A stretch of 27,531 bases of DNA from an uncultured Bacilli bacterium (GTDB taxonomy: Bacteria; Bacillota_I; Bacilli_A; RF39; UBA660): positions 26,065 through 53,595 of the forward strand of contig CAJUCU010000002.1 in NCBI GenBank assembly GCA_910585335.1. The letters run 5' to 3'. Shown one piece after another: positions 15,621 to 24,484 of this stretch. The notes beneath the pieces were generated by a model that saw nothing but the letters and a program-made list of their open reading frames with translations, made no database searches and was not told the DNA's origin. How positions within the stretch are numbered: the stretch's first letter is position 1; every line of letters begins with the position of its first letter. Both the position numbers and the translations under genes were made by a program.

Positions 15621-17843
15621 CTATAAAATAATACTTTTAGCAACATCGAAGATAGATGAGAAGACAGGAGTAACCGCTTCCATCATTTGATCGCCGCTTA
15701 ATATTTGCTTATTGCCAGCAAGTAAAGCTTTACGAATCTCATCCACGTCTACTGTAATCACAAAATTCAAGCGATTATGATAAGAATCTTTCAAACGAAT
15801 AGTTTCTGTTGTACTTTCCTCATATATCTTAGTAAACACCATGGAATTGCTTACCATTTCCCAACCCTTTGGCGTAAATACTGCTTTTTCTGTTTTTATA
15901 GTTGCTTTTATTTTGTTATCATTCGTTAAACTATATTCAATCTCTGTAATCTCTGGTGGTGTCTTATCTATATCAAAGACTTCATACTCTACAAGCTCTT
16001 GATTACCAGCTTTATCTTGTATCATAACACTAGCTTTAATATTAGAACTAAACACTCTAGAAATTGATTTCTTATCCTCAGAAAGTATCCAACCTTCTAC
16101 TTTCTCTATTTCTTCTGAAGAGGAAATAGTAACAATAACATCTTGGTTAGTTGGTTTTCCATCATTACTTGTCGTAACTCTAATATCAGATACTTCTTTA
16201 TCAATATTTTGAACAACATATTTTACAACTGTTTGATTACCAGCTAAGTCTTCGATAACTACACTATCTTTTACGTTCTCATCAAAAGAACGAATAAGTT
16301 CTTTTTTATCTGTACTAGAAATCCATCCTTTTACTTCTTTTATTGGCTCATTAGCAACAATTTTACCAATAATACTTTGATTTGTCTTTTGAGAATCAAT
16401 AACAAATACTGCCTCTGGAGGAGTCTTATCTATATTAGTAATTTCAATAGTAACATAGCCAACATTTTTATAGCCATCCTTTAAAGCTACTTTTTCTACT
16501 GTATTTGCCTTGTAAGTCTTAGTAAACACTCTAGAACCACTAACCATTTCCCAACCATCTGGAGTAAAGATATCTTTATTCGTTGTAATGGTTACTACAA
16601 CATCTCCATTCGTAAGAGTGGTAATGCTATAGTGAATTTGATCTTCTTCTACCATTGGCAAATCACGATTAATATCAAAGACTTCATACGAAACTACAGT
16701 TTGATTGCCAGCTAAATCTTCAATAGTAAGAGAAGAAGTTGTATTTTCTTTAAATACTTTACTTAACTCTTTTTTATCACTAGAAAGTACCCAACCGTCT
16801 ACAGGTTTCACCACTTCATTAACTTTAATATAAACAGTAACATCTTCATTTGTTTTCTCACCATCGTTACTAGTAGATACTATAGCAACTGGTGCAGTCT
16901 TATCAATCGTAAAAGTGACAATTGTCTTATTGAAAGCAGCATCTAAAACTACTACTTCATACTTACCTTCTTCCGTAAATGTTAGCGTAGTCTGATTAGA
17001 AACTACCTTTCCATTTACTTTTATTTCTTTAATATTTTGCTCTTTTATCGTTAGCACGACATTTTCTTTATAATATCCTTTATGAATAGCACCTTCTATC
17101 ACTGGTTTTGCTTCATCATTCAAAATCAAATTAACAGAATTAAGAATCGCTAACAGTTCCTTTTTCAAAGCAGCATCAGTAATTTTTTGTACTTGTGCTT
17201 CAATAGTATTACTATCTCTATAAATTTTAGCTTGCGCAATATCTTCTTTATTTTTAGCGTTTTTAACTTTACTTTCTAATGTAGCTACTAATTTTTTGAT
17301 TTGGTCATATTGCTCTTTTTGTTCCTCATTAGAATCATCTGGTTCTACTGGTGGAACTGGATCAACTGGATCAGTCGGCTCTGTTGGTTGATTGATATCC
17401 CCCTCTGATGGATTAGATGGTTCAGTTGGAACAACTGGTTTTTCTCCATTTCCTTGACCTCCTGTATTTCCACCATTATTACCAGAGTTATTCCCTCCAC
17501 CACTAGTGTTACCACCTTGATTAGAATTTGGAGGGGCAGCATTATCACCTGTAATAAAATCAACAGCATGATTCATATTTACATAATCCCTAACAAAAGT
17601 CTGTATAGCAACTCTTGTATCATCAACCTGTCCAGTCTCCTCTGTAATTTCATCACTAGAATGAAAAGAATCATAATTAGAATCGTCTTCTGTAGTATAC
17701 TGATCACCAGTATCATCACTACCATATCCATCTTCTTTTATTCCTGTTTCTTCATTATAGGCTTCACTTGGATTTGCAAAAACAAAAGTACCTAACCCTA
17801 AAAATAAAATTAGTGCTATGACAATCACTTTTTTCTTATCCAT
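15621..17843 (-). CDS. Large secreted protein with tandem Ig-like repeats
   Basis: The 740-residue product has a standard signal peptide (residues 1-23, ending FVFA). An acidic Asp/Ser/Thr-rich stretch follows (30-75), then a Gly/Asn linker (105-133), a Pro-rich linker (135-170) and a helical segment (172-245). Next comes a bacterial Ig-like domain (about 250-316) ending FTIDKTAP, then five related repeats of about 70 residues (319-700). Type A repeats carry GWxxSxDKKxxxxxF and DLAGNQ; type B carry GWEMVSxSxVFTK and LKDxYxN. The order is A-B-A-A-B. No LPXTG, transmembrane or other C-terminal anchor is visible, so it is probably released or held non-covalently. It has its own promoter (17877-17904) and terminator. 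Adhesive or structural surface role is inferred from the domains only. Confidence 0.85.
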   Translation of the reverse strand: MDKKKVIVIALILFLGLGTFVFANPSEAYNEETGIKEDGYGSDDTGDQYTTEDDSNYDSFHSSDEITEETGQVDDTRVAIQTFVRDYVNMNHAVDFITGDNAAPPNSNQGGNTSGGGNNSGNNGGNTGGQGNGEKPVVPTEPSNPSEGDINQPTEPTDPVDPVPPVEPDDSNEEQKEQYDQIKKLVATLESKVKNAKNKEDIAQAKIYRDSNTIEAQVQKITDAALKKELLAILNSVNLILNDEAKPVIEGAIHKGYYKENVVLTIKEQNIKEIKVNGKVVSNQTTLTFTEEGKYEVVVLDAAFNKTIVTFTIDKTAPVAIVSTSNDGEKTNEDVTVYIKVNEVVKPVDGWVLSSDKKELSKVFKENTTSSLTIEDLAGNQTVVSYEVFDINRDLPMVEEDQIHYSITTLTNGDVVVTITTNKDIFTPDGWEMVSGSRVFTKTYKANTVEKVALKDGYKNVGYVTIEITNIDKTPPEAVFVIDSQKTNQSIIGKIVANEPIKEVKGWISSTDKKELIRSFDENVKDSVVIEDLAGNQTVVKYVVQNIDKEVSDIRVTTSNDGKPTNQDVIVTISSSEEIEKVEGWILSEDKKSISRVFSSNIKASVMIQDKAGNQELVEYEVFDIDKTPPEITEIEYSLTNDNKIKATIKTEKAVFTPKGWEMVSNSMVFTKIYEESTTETIRLKDSYHNRLNFVITVDVDEIRKALLAGNKQILSGDQMMEAVTPVFSSIFDVAKSIIL
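15744..17096 (-). repeat. Ig-like repeat array inside the 740-residue protein gene
   Basis: Codes for residues 250-700: one DKTAP-ending Ig-like unit, then A (319-391), B (400-475), A (478-548), A (555-627) and B (632-700). DLAGNQTVV occurs identically in two A units and GWEMVS identically in both B units, showing duplication of pairs. Confidence 0.8.
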
Positions 17844-17876
17844 TCTGTCACACTCCCTACTATCCTATCTTATTTA

Positions 17877-17904
17877 ATTATACCATGAAATAGATAAAAT
17901 TCAA
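17877..17904 (-). promoter_or_regulatory. Promoter of the 740-residue protein gene
   Basis: TTGAAT (17899-17904), a 16-base spacer ending TGG, and TATAAT (17877-17882) on the minus strand: a strong, also extended, -10. The ribosome site GGGAG lies between it and ATG 17843. Confidence 0.85.
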
Positions 17905-17917
17905 TCTTTTTTAGAAC

Positions 17918-17949
17918 AAAAAAAAGAAAAAGGCAATTTTGTCTTTTTC
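17918..17949 (-). terminator. Intrinsic terminator after the LepB-type signal peptidase gene
   Basis: GAAAAAG (17943-17949) pairs with CTTTTTC (17926-17932) and eight Ts follow (17918-17925). It begins about 16 bases after the stop and closes the export locus. Confidence 0.85.
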
Positions 17950-17964
17950 CATCAATAGTTTGAA

Positions 17965-18495
17965 CTATGAAATAAATTGAATACGATAAACAGGCCAGAA
18001 ACGAAATGAAATTTTTCCATTAATATCCTTTTTTTTAATCAATCCAATCTCTCTACTATCTAAAGAATTTTTTCTATTATCACCAAGTACTAAGTAAGTA
18101 TCTTTAGGTATACTCTCATAGCCTAATGTCTTTAATGAAAAATCATCATAAACCAAATCATCTGGTAAATAATCTTCTTTATATTGTTTATCATTAATAT
18201 ATAACTGACTATTTTTAATTTCTACTTTCTCACCTGGTAAACCAATTACTCTTTTGATTAAATATTTTGTATCTGCATATTGTAAAGAGATAATATCGCC
18301 TCGTCGAACTTCTGAAAAGCGATACTTCATTTTATTTAAGATAAATACTTCACCATTTTTTAAAGTGGGATTCATAGAATCACCTACTACTTGAGTAATA
18401 GACGCAACATAAAAGATAACAAACATGATAATAAATATAATCACAATATATTTTATACTGTCTAACAAAAACTCACGAATATCTAGCCAATCCAT
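17965..18495 (-). CDS. Type I signal peptidase, LepB/SipS type (Ser/Lys)
   Basis: This family removes Sec-type signal peptides on the outer face of the membrane. The 176-residue product has one N-terminal membrane helix (about 14-34). The catalytic Ser40 is in GDSMNPTL, the general-base Lys81 is in YLIKRVIGLPGE, and the conserved box GDNRKNSLDSR is at 138-148. This Ser/Lys arrangement separates it from the two SipW-type enzymes in the same locus. GAGAGG lies 8 bases before the ATG and a promoter at 18522-18550 gives it independent expression. The neighbouring 740-residue protein has an ordinary signal peptide and is a plausible client. It may equally be the general signal peptidase of the cell. 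Confidence 0.93.
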   Translation of the reverse strand: MDWLDIREFLLDSIKYIVIIFIIMFVIFYVASITQVVGDSMNPTLKNGEVFILNKMKYRFSEVRRGDIISLQYADTKYLIKRVIGLPGEKVEIKNSQLYINDKQYKEDYLPDDLVYDDFSLKTLGYESIPKDTYLVLGDNRKNSLDSREIGLIKKKDINGKISFRFWPVYRIQFIS

Positions 18496-18521
18496 ATTAT
18501 ATACCTCTCTATTCAGACTTA

Positions 18522-18550
18522 ATTATATAATAGTTAAATTACGAATGCAA
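18522..18550 (-). promoter_or_regulatory. Promoter of the LepB-type signal peptidase gene
   Basis: TTGCAT (18545-18550), a 17-base spacer and TATAAT (18522-18527) on the minus strand, with the ribosome site GAGAGG shortly downstream. Confidence 0.7.
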
Positions 18551-18559
18551 GAAGGAACC

Positions 18560-18591
18560 CTTCAAAAGACATCTTGTTGTCATGTTTGAAG
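18560..18591 (-). other. Hairpin spanning the stop codon of the 18580-20211 gene
   Basis: CTTCAAA and TTTGAAG form a 7-bp stem with possible inner ACAT/ATGT pairing; the TGA stop (18580-18582) is in the inner part. No T-run follows, so it is not a classic terminator and may act in mRNA processing or stability. Confidence 0.5.
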
Positions 18592-20211
18592 TGCTTCTGA
18601 AGAATTTTCTTCATTTTCTTCATTTTGACCTACATCCTCATCTATATTGGTAGAATCATTTTCTTGTTCTATAGTATTAACTGGTGGTGGTGTTAATACC
18701 TCTATATCTGGTTCATTCGCATTAACAGGTGGAGAATTCACTGTCTCGCTTTCTTCTGGTCGTCTTTTTAATTGAAAAATTAATTGATGATCTTTAAATT
18801 GATAAATATCATTTTCTCTTTCCGCTTGGAGAGCATCCATCATTAAATCCATAATCTTTATAGCATCTACTGTTTGATCATCAATATGTTCACAAGAAAC
18901 AGCAATATCATAATACAACTCTTCTTTGGTAACAATAACTGGACAAATGGTAATCTTACTATACTTTTCTTCTCTAACAATTTCTATCACAACAAAGTTC
19001 TCATCATCATCCACTTCAAAATATTTTTGTGGCTCTAATGCTAGGTCATTGCTTTCTCCTACGGTATTAATCAGTTCTTCATTTAACAAAATTTTCTCTT
19101 TCAAAGAATCTGATAAAATTTGGTTTTGAGAAACACTAGCTAAAAATGTTCCTTTTTGATGTTCTTCGTCTGTCTGATAAACAGAAATAGAATAATCTTC
19201 ATCGAAAGTTTCAAGATACTCTTCTATAGTATCATCAATGGTTAGTTTTCCCTCTGCCTTACTATATGAAAATCCAGAAATAGTTTTTCCATTTAAAATA
19301 ACGGAACTAATTTTCTCAGCAGAAGCAATATAATTAGTAATACGATAATACTGATCTAAATGATCAAAACAATAATATGTTTTTAAATAATAAGAAAATA
19401 TTTCATCTATCAAAGCAGGATTGCTTTCAGTAAAATACATAGTATTCTTTTCTTCTACATCCCTATTTTCATAATAAGTACGAGCATATCCAACAAAATT
19501 ATCTTCTATCGCATAAGTATATTGATAATATTCTTGATAGTTAATTTGAATCCCTGGTAAATGTAGTGGATCTTCCGAATCATAAATATAAGCTTTAATT
19601 TCTTGTTCATAAGGTTGATAAGATGTATTCATCAATATGTTCTGAACTAGACTTTCTTTAAATTGTAAAACAACTTTGTCTTCTTGTTGATAAGTTTCTG
19701 CCTTTTGTTTTTCTATCTTTTCAGAACCATGATACTCTTTATATAAGAAATGCATTTCATTATGAATACTTTCTAGAACTTGAACAGACACTTCTAAAAA
19801 ACGTTCTCCTTCTTTTTCAACTAAATGTTCCTCTTCTATATTACAAGTAATTTCTACACGGCGTTCTTCTTCCCCATCAGAAAATACAATATCATCGGTA
19901 ACATCACTAGTACAATAATCAGGAAGTAGCATTTTATATGTAGAACTTTCATTTTTTCCTACATTAGACTGATCTCTAGGAAGAATCAACTCTAATACTG
20001 CTTCTTTCTCATCAGATGATACTAGTGTTAATGTACCATCCTCATTTTTAGTCAAAGCTAAATTTGACTGATATTTTAAAACTTCCTGTGCTCCCTCTTC
20101 ATACTTAGCAACTGTCACTTGACATTCAAAAAGGAAAATAGTTGCTAAAAACAAAAAGAGAAAAAGAATCGTTTTAGTTACTGCTTTATTATGACTCATA
20201 ACATCCATCAT
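18580..20211 (-). CDS. Uncharacterised exported protein of the SipW locus (543 aa)
   Basis: I recognise no domain. The N-terminus has one hydrophobic segment (about residues 14-30) followed by TVAKY, resembling the TYAKY and TYSKY junctions of the other exported proteins of this locus, so cleavage by a SipW-type enzyme near residue 35 is plausible. The mature region is acidic and rich in Tyr, with Cys at 100, 123, 281, 423 and 440 besides Cys30 in the signal region, so one or two disulphides are possible. The last 60 residues are a Pro/acidic, low-complexity tail. The ATG overlaps the TGA stop of the upstream gene (ATGA), indicating translational coupling. It may be a fibre accessory or anchoring component; that is inference from position and signal only. 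Confidence 0.75.
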   Translation of the reverse strand: MMDVMSHNKAVTKTILFLFLFLATIFLFECQVTVAKYEEGAQEVLKYQSNLALTKNEDGTLTLVSSDEKEAVLELILPRDQSNVGKNESSTYKMLLPDYCTSDVTDDIVFSDGEEERRVEITCNIEEEHLVEKEGERFLEVSVQVLESIHNEMHFLYKEYHGSEKIEKQKAETYQQEDKVVLQFKESLVQNILMNTSYQPYEQEIKAYIYDSEDPLHLPGIQINYQEYYQYTYAIEDNFVGYARTYYENRDVEEKNTMYFTESNPALIDEIFSYYLKTYYCFDHLDQYYRITNYIASAEKISSVILNGKTISGFSYSKAEGKLTIDDTIEEYLETFDEDYSISVYQTDEEHQKGTFLASVSQNQILSDSLKEKILLNEELINTVGESNDLALEPQKYFEVDDDENFVVIEIVREEKYSKITICPVIVTKEELYYDIAVSCEHIDDQTVDAIKIMDLMMDALQAERENDIYQFKDHQLIFQLKRRPEESETVNSPPVNANEPDIEVLTPPPVNTIEQENDSTNIDEDVGQNEENEENSSEALQT

Positions 20212-20828
20212 TTCGTACTCTCTCCTTTTACTTGTACAGCAGAGTAATCTACTGTCACAACTTTTTGTGATACCGCCTTTTTCTCTTCATATCGATAATA
20301 AGGAATTTTTCCCTCTTCTTGATTATAGAAAGAAAGATTTTCTCCTTTATATTTCACTACTAACATATACTGCGTATTCTTTGCTTCATTAGGTGCAGTT
20401 GTTTTTTCTAATCTAATTTCATTGTTATCATCTCTTGTAAAATCTACACTTTGATAGTCATCATCATCTAAAGATTTGGAATAAAGTCCTACAATTTCAA
20501 AATCCTCAGCAACATGAATCGTAAGTACAAAGAAAACTCTTACTTCAAATTCTGTAGTTACATTAAAGTAGTATGGAATCTCACTCATCGGTCTATAAAG
20601 TCCCGTTTGACAAATGGTCTCTTTTTCTCCAGGTTTACATCCCTCTACTTCAAGATAATCAACACCAACTTCGAATTTCGCAACTCTAGAAGATGCCTCA
20701 TTCGTAAAATGTGCAATATATTTAGAGTAAGTTACAATAGTTGTAAACAACAACATAACTCCCACATACATAAAAATCCAGCGAAATAGATTTCTTCTAA
20801 AATTTACATTTGAAAATAGATTTTTCAC
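20208..20828 (-). CDS. Exported protein with SipW-type signal region (206 aa)
   Basis: From GTG 20828 the product begins MKNLFSNVNFRRN and has one membrane segment (about 15-33). Next comes TYSKYIAHFTNEASSRVAKF, closely matching the junction of the TasA-like subunit at 24485 (TYAKY...ARVAKW), a signature of SipW-dependent export. The mature part is beta-rich with a Cys pair (C64, C73). I do not recognise it as a named family beyond this signal class. The frame runs upstream to an ATG at 20918 inside the peptidase gene. The GTG is better: AGAGGG lies 7 bases before it and it starts 4 bases after the peptidase stop (20833). Its end overlaps the next gene by 4 bases. Likely role: minor fibre subunit (inference). 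Confidence 0.78.
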   Translation of the reverse strand: MKNLFSNVNFRRNLFRWIFMYVGVMLLFTTIVTYSKYIAHFTNEASSRVAKFEVGVDYLEVEGCKPGEKETICQTGLYRPMSEIPYYFNVTTEFEVRVFFVLTIHVAEDFEIVGLYSKSLDDDDYQSVDFTRDDNNEIRLEKTTAPNEAKNTQYMLVVKYKGENLSFYNQEEGKIPYYRYEEKKAVSQKVVTVDYSAVQVKGESTK

Positions 20829-20832
20829 AACA

Positions 20833-21498
20833 TCACCCTCTTCGTTGTTTTCGTTTAGCCCTCTTCTTCCTTTTTTTATGATTATTTTTATGTTTTTTTC
20901 TTCTGTTTGAATTTTCATCTAGCTTGACCACTTCTGGCCTCTCTTCCAAAATCTCCTTTTTATTCTTATATTTCAAAAACTCTTGATACACTTGATCATT
21001 TTCTTCTAACATTACCTGATTTTCTGATTGCATCATTGAAATCAAAATAATTAAGATTATGATAATAATAGCTACTACTGGATTTTTTAAAAGTGCTATC
21101 ACTTTTCCAGCTCCTTTTATTCGAAAGGAATATTTTCCTACAATTTTCTTCTTAGAAAGAAGCCCATCTTCCGTTTTATTATGATCCCCCTGGGTAATGA
21201 CATGACTCTTTTTGACATCAATAATTCTATGTGTTACAAGCATTCCCTTGTTATCATAAAAAGTAATAATATCACCTTTTTTATACTCTTTATCATTTTT
21301 ATTAATTACAATAAAATCATTTTTTAAAATCGTAGGTTCCATAGAACGAGACATTACTTCTAACAAGGCATATCCCTGAATAAAAGTAAGATCTTTTTTT
21401 AAGATTTTTAAATTAATCACATTGTATAAGTTATAGAGAATTAAGAGGCTTAGTAAAATGGTTAGAATCAACAAAAATACTTTTTTTATTCTTTTCAT
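20833..21498 (-). CDS. SipW-type signal peptidase, second copy
   Basis: SipW/ER-type signal peptidases use a Ser/His dyad and in Bacillus process TasA and TapA. The 221-residue product has an N-terminal membrane helix (about 7-28), catalytic Ser52 in SRSMEPTI, His90 in THRIID, the conserved Asp in QGDHN (D105), and a second membrane helix (about 140-156). The cytoplasmic tail carries EFLKYKNKKE and ends in a run of about 26 residues made mostly of Lys and Arg. It sits between the 958-residue protein gene (17 bases upstream) and the 206-residue exported protein gene (4 bases downstream), so it is co-expressed with likely clients. It differs clearly from the copy at 25248, so the two may have different specificity. 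Confidence 0.9.
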   Translation of the reverse strand: MKRIKKVFLLILTILLSLLILYNLYNVINLKILKKDLTFIQGYALLEVMSRSMEPTILKNDFIVINKNDKEYKKGDIITFYDNKGMLVTHRIIDVKKSHVITQGDHNKTEDGLLSKKKIVGKYSFRIKGAGKVIALLKNPVVAIIIIILIILISMMQSENQVMLEENDQVYQEFLKYKNKKEILEERPEVVKLDENSNRRKKHKNNHKKRKKRAKRKQRRG

Positions 21499-21514
21499 GT
21501 TTACAAAACCTCTT

Positions 21515-24391
21515 TTACTCTGTACAAGTTAAGTTTAACTTATAATGAACTCCTACAAATAGATTATATTTATCATTAATAGTTTCATCATAAGCACTAA
21601 GAGCCGCTTGATTTCCGATTAATGTATCTAATCGATCAGATTCTCGATCAATCTCTACCCATTTCCAAAATAAGGAAATAGCGATTTCTTCACCACTTTG
21701 AAGTGTGATTGGTTCGTTGAAGTGAACCATCTTTCCACCATATTGGAGATTATCTGGATGAATCGTGTCTAAATTTAGGATTTGATAAGAATCTTTAGCG
21801 CCATAATAATAAATCGCATCATTCGCATCTTTTGGTTGATAACGAAGAATGTATCCCATATTTAAGCATCCTTTTTTATTAATACAGATAGTATCTTCCT
21901 TTAAAGTAAGTCCAGTAATTGTTATACTTACATCTTCTGTATTTTTATAATTCATAATGAAATGTCCATTAGCACCAGGATAGATTACCTTATCTTCACC
22001 ATGTTCTTGATAATATTTCTCATTATGGAAAATAGTAACATCAGTCAACCACTTAGTATAAGTAGTCATATCTCCTGTAACTGGAATAGATACTTCATCA
22101 TAAATCGCATAAAGTATTAAATTTTCTGTCAAATCTTTTACGATTTTTTTATCTGTTCTATTATAGACAATTTCTCCTGTAGATGTTTTGCTATATCCTT
22201 TAAATGGATAGGCTTTACAAGAGTCATTTTCGTCTAGCTTATAAGGTTCTTCAAACAAGGATAAATCTGCCTCTTCTCCTTTTGCAAGTTCCAAACTATA
22301 CTCTTTTGTTGTCTCATTGAAAAGCCCACCGTTTGCTAAAATACGCAAAATATACTTTTGAACAATTTCTAAAGTAACAGTAATCGGCTTAGTAAACTCT
22401 ACTCCATTTACTGTTCCTGAAACATATATAGTTGCAGTTCCCTCTTCTGTTGCCACTACTTTGATTGGTAACGAGGTAGGTCCAAGTTCATTAGCATCAT
22501 AATCTAGACTTTCAATCTGTGCACTATCTGTCTTTATCTTAACGCAAGTATCTTTATGTTTAAGAGAACATATTTTTAACTCTTTGCCATCATCACTCTT
22601 CTCTACAACTACTTCTCCTGTAAATAAATTAGTATCTACTATAATTTCAGCGTTTCCTTTAAAATTACCTTCTCCATCTGGTGTAATACTCATCTCTAAT
22701 TTTTCTTTTTCAACGCTCAAGCTAGGATTGGCCATCTCAAAGCGAACGGTAGTAGTTGATTCTGCATCCTGATAAGAAATCGTTAGCTTCGCATCTTTAT
22801 TCATCAAATCTTTCATCTTAGCACTATCAGGTTTTAATACAACTACTCCTTTTTCTGGTAACGTCACTTCTACAGCATCTTGGAATTTGGAAGATATCAT
22901 AGCTTTTATTTCATTAAGGTCATAGTCCGTTGTAACAACACCATTTTTATAAACTTTATATAAAAGAGCAAATTCTAAATTATCAGTATACATCTCAAAA
23001 AGATAAGCATTCTGTTCAAAACGAATCGTATATTTAGATTCACGATAAACATTAACAATGTAGTCTCGCATACTTCCATCTTCCGCTTTAACTGTAATAA
23101 CAATCTTATTGTCACCATAGTCAAGTGGAAAATCTTTTAAAGAACTAATTTCTTTACCATTATAAGTAATCACTGCTTTATCACTATTAGCAATAGCACT
23201 AATATCAATATGTTCAATATTAGAATCTACTTTGACAGTATATTCTTTTTGATTTTTATCAAAACTAGGCGATAAAGTTCCATGACTGACTTTAATATCT
23301 TTCAAATAATTATCATGATCCTTCTTTGGTGGATTCGGATACTCTCTATGAATGGTTACTGTATAATCCTTCATAGTTCCATCTTCTGCTCTAACTGTAA
23401 TAATAACTGTATTATCACCATAATGAAGAGGAAAATCTTTTAAAGAACTAATCCTTTTACCATTATAAGTAATCGTTGCTTTATCACTATTAGCAATAGC
23501 ACGTATATCGATATGACTAATATCTTCTCCCACTGTAACAGTATAAGATGTACGATTTCTATCAAAACTAGGTGATAAAGTTCCGTGACTAACTTTGATA
23601 TCTTTCAAATAGTTATCATGGTCTTTCTTTTTTTTCTGTCCACCAGAAGAACTAGTATCAATTACATTTAGTGTGTATGAAGCTTTATAAGTTGTGCCAT
23701 TATAAGAAAGAGTAAGATGAATCGTAACTTTTCCTGTTTTATAAGCAACGATTTTAAAATAACCATCTTTCATAAACACTTTAGCTATTTTTTCATTACT
23801 AGAAGTAGCTTTCACTTCTCCTGATAAACCAAATAGAGAATAAGGAACTAATTTTTCGTTCTCATATGCCAAATCAATAGTACCATTTTTACTAGACAAT
23901 TTAATATACCGAGAAACAGCAGTTATTTTAACTCGAGTAGTTGCTTCGTAAATTTTATGATTAAACTCTGTTTGAAGAATAACGGTAACAACACCCTTCT
24001 TTTTAGGATTAATCACAACATGTTCTCCAACTACATAACAAGTAGCAATACTAGCATCTGTGGTGGTACAAGTAAATTTTTTAGGCCGAATATTCTTATA
24101 AGAAAAACCAAGTTTTCTCTTCGCATCAGAAAGTGGAATTTCTAAATAACTACGATGAAAACGTAACTGTTTATTTCTTATTACTTCTAAATTAGATAAA
24201 TCTTTACTCAAATCATAATCTTTCTGGTTCCAAAAGCCATCACCAATTTTTCCAAAAAAGTTAGATGTACAACTACAACTAGTAAGAAGTGCTAAAAGAA
24301 TTAGAATAATTATAATGATATAGATAATAATTCTTCTTCTATGTCCACTGTCTTGCTGTTCTTTCAAGTTTTTATTATTTTCTATATCCAT
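21515..24391 (-). CDS. Large multidomain surface protein with a TasA-like C-terminal domain
   Basis: From ATG 24391 the product has 958 residues. After a charged start comes a membrane segment (about 20-37) ending LLTSC (C39), compatible with a lipobox or an uncleaved anchor. Then there is a Big2-like beta region (about 75-245). Two nearly identical cadherin-like beta-sandwich domains (PF12733 type, 257-349 and 358-450) follow, then beta-rich parts, and an InlB B-repeat-like unit (about 679-768). The C-terminal region (about 775-958) resembles the TasA-like subunit at 24485: PGANGHF against PGTSGFY, and FWKWVEIDRESDRLDTLIGN against a WEW...DTNLGN segment. It could be a fibre base, tip or anchor. 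ATG 24400 is in frame but overlaps the AAAGG ribosome site. Confidence 0.85.
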   Translation of the reverse strand: MDIENNKNLKEQQDSGHRRRIIIYIIIIILILLALLTSCSCTSNFFGKIGDGFWNQKDYDLSKDLSNLEVIRNKQLRFHRSYLEIPLSDAKRKLGFSYKNIRPKKFTCTTTDASIATCYVVGEHVVINPKKKGVVTVILQTEFNHKIYEATTRVKITAVSRYIKLSSKNGTIDLAYENEKLVPYSLFGLSGEVKATSSNEKIAKVFMKDGYFKIVAYKTGKVTIHLTLSYNGTTYKASYTLNVIDTSSSGGQKKKKDHDNYLKDIKVSHGTLSPSFDRNRTSYTVTVGEDISHIDIRAIANSDKATITYNGKRISSLKDFPLHYGDNTVIITVRAEDGTMKDYTVTIHREYPNPPKKDHDNYLKDIKVSHGTLSPSFDKNQKEYTVKVDSNIEHIDISAIANSDKAVITYNGKEISSLKDFPLDYGDNKIVITVKAEDGSMRDYIVNVYRESKYTIRFEQNAYLFEMYTDNLEFALLYKVYKNGVVTTDYDLNEIKAMISSKFQDAVEVTLPEKGVVVLKPDSAKMKDLMNKDAKLTISYQDAESTTTVRFEMANPSLSVEKEKLEMSITPDGEGNFKGNAEIIVDTNLFTGEVVVEKSDDGKELKICSLKHKDTCVKIKTDSAQIESLDYDANELGPTSLPIKVVATEEGTATIYVSGTVNGVEFTKPITVTLEIVQKYILRILANGGLFNETTKEYSLELAKGEEADLSLFEEPYKLDENDSCKAYPFKGYSKTSTGEIVYNRTDKKIVKDLTENLILYAIYDEVSIPVTGDMTTYTKWLTDVTIFHNEKYYQEHGEDKVIYPGANGHFIMNYKNTEDVSITITGLTLKEDTICINKKGCLNMGYILRYQPKDANDAIYYYGAKDSYQILNLDTIHPDNLQYGGKMVHFNEPITLQSGEEIAISLFWKWVEIDRESDRLDTLIGNQAALSAYDETINDKYNLFVGVHYKLNLTCTE
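23042..23623 (-). repeat. Tandem cadherin-like repeat units (303-bp period)
   Basis: Two copies, 23345-23623 and 23042-23320, each coding for 93 residues starting DHDNYLKDIKVSHGTLSPSF. Long stretches are identical at DNA level, including the codons for AIANSDKA and SSLKDFPL, so the duplication is recent or kept alike by recombination. Confidence 0.85.
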
Positions 24392-24423
24392 TATCCTCAT
24401 CCTTTCTGAATAATTTAATTTTC

Positions 24424-24459
24424 AAATAAACCTATGCATATACTATCATAGGCTTATTT
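24424..24459 (-). other. 13-bp hairpin between the TasA-like gene and the large protein gene
   Basis: AAATAAGCCTATG (24447-24459) pairs with CATAGGTTTATTT (24424-24436) over a 10-base loop, with one G-U pair. No T-run follows, so it may be a partial terminator, a processing site or a 3'-end stabiliser. Confidence 0.65.
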
Positions 24460-24478
24460 GGAAGTTAAATAAACTTCC
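24460..24478 (-). other. 7-bp hairpin directly after the TasA-like gene
   Basis: GGAAGTT and AACTTCC pair perfectly across a 5-base loop, 6 bases after the stop codon and abutting the larger hairpin at 24424-24459. Confidence 0.6.
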
Positions 24479-24484
24479 ATTCTA

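Noticed and set aside
17345..17569. Second minus-strand frame in the linker of the 740-residue protein
   Set aside because: A frame shadow of the Gly/Asn/Pro-rich low-complexity linker, inside the confirmed gene.
23042..23623. CRISPR-like array
   Set aside because: The repeats are in-frame protein domains of about 100 codons; no short repeat-spacer pattern or cas gene occurs in the window.
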